From Chionis minor (Eukaryota > Chordata > Aves > Charadriiformes > Chionididae), in the NCBI GenBank assembly GCA_013398295.1, contig VZSF01005548.1:330440-394439 (forward strand): a stretch of DNA of 64,000 bases, written 5' to 3'. The notes under the pieces are model-generated. The model saw only the letters and a program-made list of their open reading frames with translations, did no database searches and was not told the DNA's origin. Below, in pieces: positions 1 to 12,566 of the stretch (positions are counted from its first letter, which is position 1; every line of letters starts with the position of its first letter). The translations under genes and the position numbers were made by a program.

Positions 1-727
1 CTGCAGAGCTGAAGGCAGTACTGCAGGTGGGGTCTCATGAGAGTGGAGCAGAGGGGCAGAATCGCCCCCCTCCACCTGCTGGCCATGCTTCTTGTGATGC
101 ACCCCAGGATGCGGTTGGCCTTCTGGGCTGCAAGTGCACATTGTTGTCTCGTGTCCTGCTTTCCATGCGCTGGTACCCCATCCCCCAGCCTGTATTGATA
201 CTGGGGATTGCCCCGACCCATGTGCAAGACCCTGTACTTAGCCTTGTTGAACCTCACGAGTTTCACATGGGCCCGCTTCTGGAGCTTGTTCAGGTCCCTC
301 TGGATGGCATCCTGTCCCTAAGCTGTGTCAACCACACCAGTCAGCTTGGTGTCATCTGCAAACCTGCTGAGGGTGCTTTTGATTCTACTGTATATGTCAT
401 TGATGAAGATATTGAACAGTACTGGTCCTGATACAGGCACCAATCTGATTGTCACCAATCTCCATCTGGACATTGAGGCATTGCCCGCTACCCTCTGGAT
501 GTGACCATCCAACCAATTCCTAATCCACTGAACCATCCACCCATCAAATCTATACCTCAGGTTGGTTAGGGAGGACTTGCCCTTGGTGAAGCCACGTTAG
601 CTGTATCAAACCACCTCCCTGTCCTCCAGGAGGTGATTCTAGGAGGATCGGTTCCATGGTCTTCCCAGGCACTGAGGTGAGGCTGACAGGCTGGTAGTTC
701 TGGGGATTCTGCCTGTCCTTTTTTGTC
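1..727 (-). mobile_element. CR1 LINE fragment, antisense, truncated by the window edge
   Basis: Read on the minus strand, this is the reverse transcriptase and following part of ORF2 of a chicken-repeat-1 (CR1) non-LTR retrotransposon. Recognisable blocks, seen as reverse complement on the plus strand, include the region around 500-535 ([13 protein letters not shown] motif), the [10 protein letters not shown] block near 400-430, the FADDTK block near 350-370, and the downstream thumb/C-terminal part towards 30-130. Compared with the family as I know it, a stretch near 560-570 is missing: the LDFSKAFD motif A segment is gone and the sequence jumps to the segment encoding the upstream part of the domain. 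Frameshifts and stops interrupt the frame. The sense 3' end lies beyond base 1. The right boundary, about 727, is approximate. It is an inactive repeat copy. Confidence 0.9.
318..536 (-). pseudogene. CR1 reverse transcriptase remnant (open segment)
   Basis: This is the longest open piece of the antisense CR1, 72 codons. It carries [13 protein letters not shown], then a degenerate version of the PQGS/GPVLF block, NIFINDIYS, and an intact FADD catalytic motif followed by TKLTGVVDT. The family role is RNA-templated DNA synthesis during retrotransposition. The catalytic FADD survives, but the upstream motif A is deleted and there is no continuous ORF2, so it cannot encode an enzyme. Its start codon is simply where the open frame begins, not a biological start. 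Confidence 0.85.
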
Positions 728-3700
728 ATGGCTTATAAAGCTGAATACTCCAGGGAAGTCACAGTCTTAGCAAACAGCTGTTTTGTGGTCGCAGAAAAGT
801 GTTGGCTTGTATATTTGAAAGGCTGGTGGCGGGACAATCGCGTATTAAGGCTGAAAACGCTTTGTGTGTGTGACGTATGTGGGTTGTTGAGCACTGGAGC
901 CTTCCCTTGCACCTACAGACTCAACCAGTACCAGTCTAATCCAGGTTTCCCTTTGTCTGTAGGTATTGCAGCTGCTGCCGCGGGGCTAGGTCTTGTTCTG
1001 TTTTCTGAATTAATCAGCTTCTTCCTTTTTGTTGGCATCAGTGGGTCACTAAAAGTACTGGAGAGACAGATAACACATCTTCTCTTCACAAATACACCTC
1101 AGTAATGCCCAGACCAGAGACAAAAATATTGTCAGTGTGGATGTAATTGCCCGTGATGGTTGTTACTGGAACTGAAGGCCAGAGTTAGGGTCAAGAGGAA
1201 TCTTCTCCCCACATCAAATTGCAAAAGACCATTGCCCTTTCCTGTAGCCTGCAGTTTGCCCAGCAGTCTGGTCCATAGGTCACCTTGAAATTTTATTCAA
1301 TGACTGTATTAGCAACTCCTTCCCACCTCTTTCTCTAGCTTCTACTGCTTTCTTCCTGTACCAGACGGGCATAATGGCTTTAATCTCATGCTTCATGCTT
1401 TCAGTGTGTTGTAACAGAGCACTATAATAGAGTGTTTTGGGGCCAAGGGCTTGCAGGAGCACACGCCAAGATTGTCTGTAGAGCTCTTGGACCTGGACAC
1501 CTACTGTACGTTTGTCATGATTGCATGGGACAGAATTCGGGCCACGAGGCAGTTCTTTCCAATCCCACGTTGTAGTGAATTCACATAGGCTACAATTTTT
1601 CAAAGGCTTATAAGTAGCCCATACTGGGTTGATTTTCACAGGGAAAGTAAAAAAAGTGTAATTCCTAACAGAAAGATTCCTTCCTTCCAATTTCAGGGCA
1701 GTGCGTGAGAGCAAGTGAGCTTTGCAGGGAAAATGTCTCTGATTTTTTTTTTTTTTTTCCACGAGTGAAACAGAATGTTTTTCCCCTACCCTCATTCTTG
1801 GAAACAGTTGTATTTTTTTAGCTGAAATTTTCCAACACATCTCAGCTTGAGGCACAGACATTGTATGGAAAATTTCAGCCCAAGCATTTAATGTTTGGCA
1901 AAGTTATAAGCAACTGGGACTTAAAATGGGGAGAGTCTGGAAATCTAGGATGTGCTAACAGCCTTCCTTCTAATGAACATGCTTGTACAAAGGCTATTAA
2001 TATACTCAAAAACTAGTTTGAAAGTCAGAATAGACCGAAAACAATGTTGGTGTCCTGTCTGAACTTTCTAGTCTTTATGGAAAAGTACGTTGAAAAATCA
2101 TTGGAAAGCAAAGTTGTATGACGAAAACAGATATAAATCTAACTATAATTTTCTGGTAGGCTTGATAGTTGAAATATTGTCTTCAGCTTCAGTAGTGATA
2201 TTACCAAAATGCAGTGTAGCGCTAGAAAAGCTACAGAAGAGGAAATTGAGAATGATCCCCAGAGATAAAGGAATGTGCAAGATGGAGTAAAGTAATTTGC
2301 ATAAAAATTGTTAGATTAGTATTTAATTGAATTATATTGGATCTTACACTTTATAGATAATGTCAGTTTGAGTTACTATCGTACGTTATTATAGACCAGT
2401 GTATTATTAAAAACAAATAAATTATTGAAACAAGTTTTGACAATGTGCTTACCTGGTAAAGTCATCTTTTTAAAGCACTCAAGCTTTCTAGTGCAGTGAA
2501 ATATGATAGCGCTAAATAAAACCTGTTAAATTTGTGGTTTCCATCGTTCTCATTATAGATCTCTCCCACAGGTGCCTAGAATATATTTCCAGCTGATTCA
2601 GTCTTGTGCAGCAGGCCAACTCATGTTACAATTTGGTGGATATCGTTGATTGATGCTATATAATTATAGTACAGTCAGTTCTTTCCTCCCTGTCCCCCCC
2701 ACCTCCTTGTTGTTCAGCCATTAAACTAATACTGCCAGGTTAAAAATACCATGTTTTTAAAGCTTCTTGCGTGTGTGTTAGTAGCACTGTTCTGGCATGT
2801 TCAAATGGAAGAACGCTAAATAATTCTAATATACATCTCTGCGTTTATGCTGTTTCTGTTTGGGGAGCCGATCAATTAGAAAACTCAAAGTACAGTATTT
2901 GCCACAACATGGTACAGATTTGGTCTACCAAATAAAAAATACTGCTTTATGAGACAAGGTTTGACTGTGTCACATCTAACTAATCGTACAATGCTCTGTT
3001 CTGAGTTGAATATTCTGGGCTTAACTCCTGTGATGATTGGTTTAAGCCATGGTGTAGAAGAAAAAATTAACTGCCATTTTAAGATGTATAACTGTATGTA
3101 ATTTGCTGAGAAGTTAAGCAATGTTTTTTTCTTTAATCTAGCTGCAGTCTTTGCCATCCTATTCTCCAAGCAGCAATTTTGTAATTTTCGTATTCATTGG
3201 TGATATCCTTAAGAGTTGAAAGTTATACCTGAGTTGGACCTGTAAGAGACTAAATTAACATAGAAATTTATATATTCATGTATGCTGTATGATTATTAGC
3301 CAGTAGTCACTATATTGCTGTCCTCTTGCATTAAAAATAAACCAGCAATGTCTGTGGCTACATTTTTAATCATACTCATCCTCAGTTTTAATCTTCTGGC
3401 TCCCTTTGATTCCACGTCAGCACTGACGAAAATCATGCAGATTTACTAATGCAGCAGCTAGAAAATCTGATGCTTTTGGCATATTCTTAATCTCAGCACT
3501 CCCAAACAGTGACCTTCCTATGGGTAACAATAGTCTAGTCCCCCTCGTGACACACTATACGTTGAAGTGGATCCAGTTATAATTGGTTTAGCAGTGTGCT
3601 GACTGTTGTGAATCGTGCCAAATACATAACAGTTAATGACTGTAGCAGCCGTAGAACACTGATGCTTCTAATTTTTGTGGAAATTTAGGTTTTGGTAACT

Positions 3701-6700
3701 TCTTTTTAATGTTTCTATTTACTTGTTTGTAGTTGCAGGTGGTTTTTAAAGAAAAGTTTTTTAGTTCTAATTTTGTCTCCAAGAACCCGATAGATTGTGA
3801 GCTCTATTGGAATAATTTGCTCTGCAGCTTTTCTACAATAGTAGCCGACTCTAGGGGAGGATTAAAAATGCTGAGCATGAGGTTTATGATAAACCTACCA
3901 TGCTCTCAGATGGAGATTTTGCATTATTTGCATTAGTAGGTTTCAGAGTGATGCTATCTATGAGGCTGAATGAAAGTAGCACTGGAGAAGTCTAGATAGG
4001 CTGGACCTACGGCCCCAGCTGGGCAGTCAGATCTACTCAGGTGGACCTCCATAGCCTGCTGAAGCCCCTTGGTACCTGTGGTTTTTCACAGAGGTGTAGA
4101 AATTCACCTCCTTGGCTCAGTTTGCCAATGGCCCTAGGAGAGCAGGAAAGTGTACACATGCATACATGGACGTAGAAACTCTTAACGAAAATTAGGAAAT
4201 GGTATAAACAGACTGTGTTCTGTTCTCTTCGTTCATTTTGGGGATTAAGAACTGATCCTTCCAAAAAAATGCATAGATGAACCTTCTCTTACTCCTTCTG
4301 AAACAGACAGCAAGTCAGGAAGAAAAAAAGGCAGAAACCAGGAGAGTCTTCTGGGCCATCTTGCATTGTGTCAGGTGACATCTGGTCAAGTTGAAAACAA
4401 ATGTAGAACTTGCCTTGATTGCTGCTTCAGAAATCAGCAGCATTTCTCTTGCTTAGTCTCCTTAGAAACGCTGGCAGGTACATGGGGAATTAGGGGCTCC
4501 TTGGACCAGAGATGGAAAAAACAAGACTGAGAATGACCTCGTAATGTGGTGTTTAAGGCACTGAGGGGGAGGTCTGTGTTCTAGTTGGTGGTCAGAGAGC
4601 AGCTTCTGTTTTCTTTTAAATGAACATATGATAAAACACTCTGCTATCTGCAGGACTGGGTTAAAAGTGAAAGCCTCTTTCTCTCTTGGCTTTTTTTTTT
4701 TTTAAGAAAAAAAAAAGGTATGATCTACCACGTTTGGGTTTTGCTTTTTTTTTTTTTTCCTTTGAAAGAAAACATTGATGCTTATGCTTGGGAAACAGTT
4801 TGGGACTTTGCTGTTGCAAATTGTAAGGTGTCTAAGTCCTCAGTATATACACCTTTCCAGTTAGTATTTCTAACATTAAGCTAGTTGAACTAGTTTGAAC
4901 CTGATTATTGGCCCCATTCCAAGGAGGCCTGAATTTTGCAGAGAATTTAGTTGCTCAGCTACACTCAGAGACTCTTGTGTAGCCAGGTGACAAAAAAAGT
5001 ACAAATGAGTGGCAAGTAATCCAGAATTGTAATACATTATTCTTTTGTTGCCAGCTACTAATCGCAATGTGAGGTGCTGATGTCTCTTTTCACACATTTG
5101 CTTTTAATCAACAAAGACTACACGTATGTGATGAGAAGTTAATCCTGTATGATATGGTGTGTCAGACCTCATCGACATTATCTATTTTAACTTCAGATCT
5201 GCTGTTGGGTTTTGCCATTTTTTTTAAAAATTGGAAGGAAAAAGAATTAATGAAAAATTACGATAACCTAAGACATTCACCTATGTAATTCTCCTTGCCT
5301 AAATTATTGCTTTTCAATAGCAAGTTTTCTTTTAAGTATGGCAATGGGGTTTTGGCATGACACAATGCATAATTCTTATCCTTCTCCTTGTAAAATTCCA
5401 CTATGTTCATAATTTCCAGCTGATTCTGCAAAGAAATTTTGCTCCTGGCTTCCATTTCGTAAGTACAAGGAAGCCAGTGCCAATAGCTTGTGATCATCTA
5501 GCTTGGTACAATAGTTATGGTCTGGTTTTCCAACCTTGGGAAATAATTGAAACAATATTGATTTGCTTAAAGGCAGACAGTTTAACAAGGACCATAGTCA
5601 AGATTCTAGTAGCTTTCTAAGTTTTGGGGTTTCTTCCAGCTTATCTGCCATGTAGGTAACATTATTAAAAATAAGTGAAAGGACAATATGCTGTTTTATG
5701 ATCATGTGATTTCAGAATGGAAAATTTGGAGCTGTTAGTGTAATGAACCATTTTGAGTAACTTTTTAAAGAAATATTGCTGCTATCTTCTGTTTCCTAAG
5801 ACGGTGGCTAAGCCAGATATACTAGGAAATGGTCAATTCCCCAGTTAGATAAAAGCAGCAGGTTTTCTCTGTTCATTACTTTCATTTCTACATAACGCAG
5901 AGTGCCTTGACTAGGTTTGATTTGGAAGTGACGCGTAGCAAGTGAAGAAAAACGGGGTGGAAGTTACTAAAGGAGGTTTTTGAGAGAACTGCCTGCTGCA
6001 TCCGCGTGGCATAACTCCTGCACGGCTTGCTCTGACTTCTGATCAGGAGGAGGGGTTGACGATAGAGGATGGGCAGGATGGCTCTTTAGGGCAGCCTGAA
6101 CAGCTATTCGGACTTGAGCTCCACATCTTAATCTCTGAGCTGCCTAAGGATGGCTCAGCTCTTAAGGAGTTGCATAAATGAAAACAGCTTAATGCTGAAG
6201 AGCATCACTGCTACCGAAAACTCACATCCGCTTGAGCTATCATATAAGCTACTGGTGGAAACTTGGAAAGCTCCGGCATTGGTTATGAAGCTATGCTTTA
6301 CTCAAAATTTTCTCTCCTAACTAGAGGTGGCATTTTGTTCTTTACTATAGATTAAACACGTCATGTACGTTAGCTCTAACTCTGAGATATAAAAAATGCA
6401 AGCCACCAATGTGCATCCTTCTACTAAAGCTATGCCTAACCTATGCTTACATTTCAAAAAAAAAATCACAAACTCGAAAAGAAATCTTTTATAGGGGATA
6501 TAAATACAGAAAGGGTCAGCCCTAAAGAAACTTAAGAAAGTAGTGAGCAAATAAGACCTGAAATTTGATTTTAACAACATAATTTTCTATTTGCTATAAT
6601 ACATGGACAAACATTTAGAACAGGTATCAGAAAAGTAGCAAGTAGGCTGGTACGTGTGCTCATAGCTTAATATATTACTATGAAATTCCAACTACACACT

Positions 6701-8129
6701 TTGTGTATAAATAAATAATGATTCAGCTAAACCAAGATTAAAGGCTCTACACAATTCCTGCTAAAATAGATTGTACTTCGCTATTTGAATGCTGTTAGCA
6801 GAGTTTTGTTGTTTGCCATATTAATTTCTTCAAACAGACGATTAATGTCACATTTCTGCAATCATAAAAAGACTTCCAGAGGCTTTATGCACACACTACT
6901 TTCAACAGGCAACAAAGGTGGAGACAAACTTAATTGGACTAGATGAATGAGGATACTTTTACAAATGATGATGAACATGATTTTTGAAATATTAGGCCCT
7001 TCTGCACCATGTGGAAGAGCAAAACAGTGTTGATATCTAGGTTAAAAAAAGGCAATGTGGAAAACATACTGATTTGACATTTCCAATGCTTTCAAGTTTC
7101 TTGTTTGGTAAGACAAGAGAGCCCTAGAATGTAACAATGAATATCTTAGGTTTTCAGATTGACGTACAAGTGGTGACTAATTCTTGTCTTTTATCTATAC
7201 ACAAAACATGACACACAAGCATCTAATCAGCAAAAAGTAAATACTAGTATCTTTAATACAAAACATTACCAATTTATTAATGAAGTTTGTAGGAGTACAA
7301 TTGTACATATGCTTTAAAATTTTTTCAGTGTATCAGTATTTCCCAGTCAGAAGTGAAAGGTTCCTTTATGCAGTTTTTTTCACGTGTAGACACCTAAATT
7401 TGCTTGAACGATTTTGCCTTGTGAATTGGGAATTAACTTTTCCCTGTACACTGCATGGTTTTACTCCTAGCATTTGATCACTCCAAATTGGATAATGAGA
7501 GAGAAGTTGCATAAATTATATATTTAATAAATTTAATAGGAAATAAAATAACTTGATTGAAAACAGAGACTGAAGCTTGATTAAAGGAGGCAGGAGCTAC
7601 GTTTCACCCAGACCATCAGAGTTCGGAAGACTGCAGGGTATTTTAAGGCTGTCATACCAGCAAGCTACAACTGTGCTCCAATTTATGAACTGTAACATCC
7701 ACATTCTTTTAAAGTTGTTTTTTTTCATCGCTTTATGTTAACTAACTGGTTTCAGATAAGTGGTCTTACAAGTTTAGCATGTATTAAAAATCACTGCAAA
7801 AAAACTATTACTCTCTTAAGTATTTTTTCTTCTATTCTTACATTCCAAAATTGATTTTAAAAAGCACTTTTAAAAAAAAAAATATTGCCGTACAGATTTG
7901 ATTCCAAGTACAAGGACCCCTGACCTAAGTTTTTCCAGATCTAGTGGGAAACTGTGTTATAGGCAGATGCGTTCGGTTGTGAAAGAAAGGACAAACCACT
8001 TCACCTCTTCGGGACGGGATGCACAAGGTGAATGAAATACACAGGAAAATACGATCGCTTGATGCCTTTATGCTGTTTGATTGATCCTCTAAATATTTTC
8101 TTGGTTTTTTCTTCTCTTTAACTCTGTCT
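728..8129. other. AT-rich sequence upstream of the CpG island, no gene recognised
   Basis: I see no coding exon, RNA gene or further repeat family that I recognise here. It holds homopolymer T runs (1743-1758, about 4691-4703, 4747-4758) and many short ORFs in all frames. The longest is a 193-codon minus-strand ORF at 1280-1861, whose protein I do not recognise and which lies in low-complexity-containing sequence. There is nothing to show whether this is intergenic or the tail of an upstream gene. Some slightly more GC-rich stretches (for example 5990-6150) may be diverged repeats or regulatory DNA, but no motif supports a call. Confidence 0.5.
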
Positions 8130-8639
8130 TTCCAAGGAAGACCAGGGCAGGCGATCCATTTGACTGCTGCAGAAAGGCCCTGTTCCCTTCCAGCAGGAGC
8201 AGCCTGCTCGCCGCCTCACCCCAGCTCCCTTCCAGGGACGTTTTTCGCAGAGTTGCATGGGGCTCCCTGACCAAAAAACCCCTCCGTTCCGCTACGGCAA
8301 GGTGTGCTCGTCCCTGTCGGGCTGCCCTCCTTCACCCTGAAGCGGCTAAATTTTGGAGGCGACGTGCTTAGTCGCTTATAAACCCCCCGATCCTGTCCAT
8401 AACCCCAAGGCCGTCGGGGCATTTGCACGGCCCGAAGTCGGGGCCGCGTCGTGTAAACCGGCCTGGGAATACAGCTGTGGCGTTAAAAGCATGAAGTTGT
8501 TTTTCAGAGGAGCGGAGGCGCATTGTTTCCCGGATGAATTTTATTTCTTTGACAGGGAATAGACTAAAGAGCCTTTCGGAGTCCCTTCGGCGTGCACCAA
8601 GAACGAACGTGAACATACACACACATACAGACGCCACAC

Positions 8640-8900
8640 AGCCCCGGCCGCCGAAGTTTCCCTGCGGCGGCGCCGGGGATTAGGCTCAGCTGCCGCATGA
8701 AGCTGCCTCCGCCGTAATTTCGCGTTCCCGAGCGCTCATCCCGCCCGCCTCCCCCTCCCTCTGCGCCGCCGGTTGCCCTCGCGCCCGCCCCGGCCGTTTG
8801 CCCTCGCGCCGCCCGCTCGCGCGCAGCAGGTGCAGGACGGGGCCGCTCCTCGCCGCGCTGCCCCGGGCAGAAGCGCCCGCCCTGCCTCGCCCGGCCCGAG
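8640..8900 (+). other. Putative first exon ending in a strong splice donor
   Basis: The sequence CCCGAG|GTGAGTGAG at 8895-8909 matches the vertebrate U1 donor consensus very closely and sits inside the CpG island, as expected for a first exon. The start coordinate is only a placeholder because no transcription start signal is visible. No convincing coding frame runs to the donor: the ATG at about 8697 opens a frame of only six codons. This is therefore best read as a 5' UTR exon. The second exon was not identified. A chance donor in GC-rich DNA cannot be excluded. Confidence 0.5.
8740..8759 (-). promoter_or_regulatory. G-quadruplex-forming motif (G-rich on minus strand)
   Basis: The plus strand has C tracts at 8740-8742, 8744-8746, 8751-8755 and 8757-8759 with loops of 1, 4 and 1 bases. 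On the minus strand this meets the usual G3+N1-7 quadruplex rule. It overlaps GC-box-like sequence in the CpG island. Formation in cells is not shown. Confidence 0.55.
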
Positions 8901-8926
8901 GTGAGTGAGAGCCAGGGGCGGGCGGG

Positions 8927-9287
8927 NNNNNNNNNNNNNNNNNNNNNNNNNNNNNNNNNNNNNNNNNNNNNNNNNNNNNNNNNNNNNNNNNNNNNNNNNN
9001 NNNNNNNNNNNNNNNNNNNNNNNNNNNNNNNNNNNNNNNNNNNNNNNNNNNNNNNNNNNNNNNNNNNNNNNNNNNNNNNNNNNNNNNNNNNNNNNNNNNN
9101 NNNNNNNNNNNNNNNNNNNNNNNNNNNNNNNNNNNNNNNNNNNNNNNNNNNNNNNNNNNNNNNNNNNNNNNNNNNNNNNNNNNNNNNNNNNNNNNNNNNN
9201 NNNNNNNNNNNNNNNNNNNNNNNNNNNNNNNNNNNNNNNNNNNNNNNNNNNNNNNNNNNNNNNNNNNNNNNNNNNNNNNNNNNNNNN
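8927..9287. other. Assembly gap (361 Ns)
   Basis: All bases are N. Just before it stand three G tracts separated by single C bases (8915-8918, 8920-8922, 8924-8926), and after it an A-rich run begins (TTAAAAAAAAAAA from 9288). Sequence that is both GC-rich and G-quadruplex-prone often drops out of bird assemblies. The true length may differ from 361. ORFs called through the Ns are artefacts. Confidence 0.99.
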
Positions 9288-9309
9288 TTAAAAAAAAAAA
9301 GATAAAAAA

Positions 9310-9690
9310 TAAAGGTATTAGAAGAAGGTGTGTCTTTTCTCTGGAGAGGGGCTGAAGCTCAGACCCGCGGGAGGGACGGGCAGGGGGTGAGGGGGCAGCA
9401 GGCAGTGGCGCCGTCCTTCATGGCTGGGGTGGCAGGCTGTGTTCTCAGGTGTCCCCTCTCCCCGGGAAGGGGAGGGAGCATAAAGTGACTGGGAGGAAGG
9501 GTGGGGGAGGCTTGAGGAAGGGTCTTTGCTGGTGGCAGGGGAAAGGTTGGTAGAAGAGGGCTGCGTGGTGGTGAGAAGGTGTGAAGGAGGCGTTTGGGAT
9601 GGGGAGGTTCCTCTAGGAGCGCAGGCTGGCACTGCTGGGCGATGAGGAAGATGTGTGTGGTGGCATCCTTTGCTAGGGAAGTCCATGAGT
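9310..9690 (+). promoter_or_regulatory. G-rich, strand-asymmetric region just downstream of the promoter
   Basis: The plus strand is strongly G/A-rich with few C runs. At 9369-9395 five G tracts (9369-9371, 9373-9375, 9378-9380, 9383-9387, 9391-9395) are separated by loops of 1-3 bases, an excellent quadruplex motif. G-rich non-template DNA immediately downstream of CpG-island promoters is known to favour R-loops. A 168-codon minus-strand ORF (9359-9865) and an overlapping 122-codon one are proline/serine-rich products of this composition, and I do not regard them as genes. Confidence 0.5.
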
Positions 9691-12566
9691 GACTAGGTGG
9701 ACAGCCCGTAGTCATTTTTCCCTCCCAGATGGCCTGGTTAGCCGCTTTGGATAAGTTAAAGTTGTCATACGGTAATTGATCAGAAGTAGGACTTCCTTTC
9801 TGAGCTTTAACTTGGTCAGGTGGGGTGGAGAGGGGAAAGGGCAAGGAATTAATTGCCCATGACACTTAACTTTCCCTTTTTTCTTAATCTCTCCATCTTC
9901 AGCTGGCCCTTTTAATTAATAAATCCAAACACATTTGTAACTCCCAGCCACTGCCAGCAGTGTAGGAATAATTCCTTTTTGATTCATTCATTCTTTTTTT
10001 TTTTTTTCTTAATGGGACTTCACATCACATTTTGAAGGCTGGTTTTGATTTGTTGTTCCTTCTCACAAAATAGATTCAGTAATGAAAAATGCTCATTCAG
10101 TTCTGTGGGTCTCAGTAATGATTGTCACCACCTGTTGCCAAACTAGCCCGAGTGTGGACAGTGTATGATTTCTGTCCCTCTCTGCTTGATCAGTCTTTAT
10201 TTATTCAGTCGTATGTAATGAAGAAATGAATGTAAAGTACTGACAACTTACTCATTTGTAAAACTTCATGAACTTCTTGATATTTGCTCCCTTACGTGGT
10301 GTAGAATGCTGGTGGACCTATGTTCATGTGTATTACAGTAGTAGTAGTGATGCGTATGTTTAAAATACTTTCATGTTGGTGTTAAATTTTTAACGACCTT
10401 AAATGTGACTCAGAAGTAATCTTACACTGCTTTGCACGTGTTTTCTGAACCTCTGGGTAGAACACGCCTAGTGCAGTTAACTAGAATTTTAATTCACGTG
10501 TTGTCTCTGACTTGATCACAGATAAACACGTTCTTGTCTATAATGCCTTTAATTTGTGTTGCCTGGCCCCTGTAACCTGTGACACCTGCTTTGACAAAGT
10601 ACACGTTAGCTGTCCTTTCGCAAAACGGCAGACACAAGACAGTTTTAAGCATTATTGTCTACCTGCTGGGAGGTGATTTAATGGCACCTTACCTCCATGT
10701 GGGATTTTATGACACAGTGACTCTTAAAAAATGTAACTACGTATCAGTGAAGGTAAAAGATGGTGCTTGGGGCTGAGAGACCTGCAACGGTTAAGGGGGT
10801 GTAGCCATGGAATGCCTCCCTGTCCCATGACAGCTGGAAGTACAGGGCTGCTTGTGAGGAATGTGGGGTTACACAGCCCCAGCTACATCAGCGTCCACTC
10901 TGCAGTAGTTCTGCTTATGCAGTTATCCACTGGAAAGTACAGTAATCATGCAGTGTGTTATAATGTAAAAAGAATAATGAAGAGTGTATTTTTCATTATG
11001 AAAGGAATTAGTTTAAATTTTAAAATAAATCAGGAGAAAGCTTAGACTATGAGATTTTTCCTGTTTTGTTTCTGGCACAGATGCGCATTCCTAGCTGAAT
11101 ATAATTGTAAGTACACAGAAACCGGAAGATGTGGTGTTGCATGTGTTTTGAAACCTATAAGTTTTCCAAAAGCAATAGGTGAAGTTGTAAAATTAAATGA
11201 CCTGAAAATAACTAGTGGTTTTTAAAAAATAAACCCACCCTGCTATTATTCTGTTGACTAGACTTTCAGAATTTTCATACTGAGACTCTACATGGGTGAT
11301 GCTTTCTTTTAGATTCAGATTAGTATATAAATAATGTAAAAGAGAAGAAATGGAAATTGTCAGACAAAGCTATGTTTACCCATTTGTAGGAAAAAACCCA
11401 AGTCCAAAACCATAGGTTACGGCTCTACACCTTTGCCCACTACATGATTAAGAGTTCGCCTGGTAAATGTCTCTTGTTTTCAGTTAAAAGAATGCATGAG
11501 AAGGGTGGAATTGGGAGAAAATTGCTTGCAGAATGGTTGGGGAGAAAACCCAAAAGTTCTCATTTGATGTTCTAAAGTTAATTATAATGAATATATATAT
11601 ATTGTGAAGGGTTTCTTTCCATCTTCCATATTGTATAGTGTATTTGAGGCTTATCAAAGGGTATAGTTACCATCATATTCTGCATCAGAAATAAACATTT
11701 TGAATTTTTTTTCTTTAAATAAACATCAGTTTTAAGGAAGATACATAACTACATATATATTCTGGTGGATAAGTATTCTGGTGGGCAGAGAGGAGGAAGG
11801 AGCTATATTTACATGGAGTGATATGTTGATAAATTCGTAGCATAAACCCAGGACATACTGCATTGCCAGACAGTGTAAAACTGCCCACTCCCCCAAAAGT
11901 GGCTTACTGCTGTATATACTTTTATTACATTAAGGTAAGGATATTATCATTTGCAAATGGAAAGGATTACCCCTTATGTAGCTGCACTATCTGAAAATTT
12001 ACCACTCTATGCAGTAAAGCAGCCAGCACAGAATGTTCTTCCATTTCAATAAGCTAAGCCAAATTGTAGTGTGGATGGAGAGCACATTTTTAGAAGCTTG
12101 ATGATTTTTTTTGCTCCTGTGACCCTTGTACCTGTATGGAAATCTTCCCGGAATGCCCTGTGTACCTACTGTGAGGCTATATTACACCACCGTGTGATTC
12201 TTGGAAACAGTGATGGCTTGAGGGGCGAGACATAATGTTTTTACTAGATCAGATGCTCAGGTAGAATGAAATAAAGCAGTATGAAATCGAGGTTTTCTGT
12301 AATTAGTGTTTGAATATCTGTGTGTTTTCTGGCCCTGAATTACTGTATGCCTCTGCTATATCTAGATAGAAAAGTTTTTTACAAACCTTGAAAAATAGCA
12401 GGGCCCTAGGTTCAAGCATATTTAATTGTATTAATCAACATAGATTTTCTTCACTGATGAACTAGTAAATATGGTAGGTGAGTGTTTCCCAAAGTTCTTG
12501 CAAATGTGAACACTGTTTGGGCTCATCTGCTTTTATTGAATCCCCAAGGAAAAATTTACTACTGTA
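9691..12566. other. Presumed intronic sequence, nothing recognised
   Basis: AT-rich DNA with short ORFs only. A weak exon-like arrangement ending AAG|GTAAGG at about 11935 has one open frame but no recognisable protein and a poor acceptor. I see no repeat family, RNA gene or regulatory motif that I can support. Confidence 0.45.

Larger units (their letters stand above)
8130..8926. promoter_or_regulatory. CpG island, probable gene promoter
   Basis: CpG dinucleotides become frequent at about 8150 and very dense from 8640 to the gap at 8927, in contrast to the CpG-poor sequence on both sides. The 8640-8926 part is extremely GC-rich, with GC-box-like CCCGCCC and GGGCGGG elements (about 8740-8760 and 8915-8926) and no obvious TATA box. 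CpG islands of this kind mark most vertebrate housekeeping and developmental promoters. A strong plus-strand splice donor at 8901 suggests transcription to the right. A divergent minus-strand transcript is possible but not shown. The island probably continues into the gap. Confidence 0.8.

Noticed and set aside
27..431. 134-codon plus-strand ORF
   Set aside because: It is the antisense shadow of the minus-strand CR1 fragment.
8089..8637. Several ORFs of 60-90 codons on both strands in the CpG island
   Set aside because: They are GC-rich, stop-poor DNA. None has recognisable homology or a splice-compatible frame.
8901..9305. Two ORFs of 134 and 128 codons
   Set aside because: They consist almost entirely of the assembly gap's Ns.
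9318..9865. Overlapping 122- and 168-codon minus-strand ORFs
   Set aside because: Their proline/serine-rich sequences follow from the G-rich plus strand. Two overlapping frames are open for the same reason, and there is no homology.
11864..11936. Open stretch ending AAG|GTAAGG
   Set aside because: The upstream AG lacks a pyrimidine tract and the peptide shows no recognisable character.
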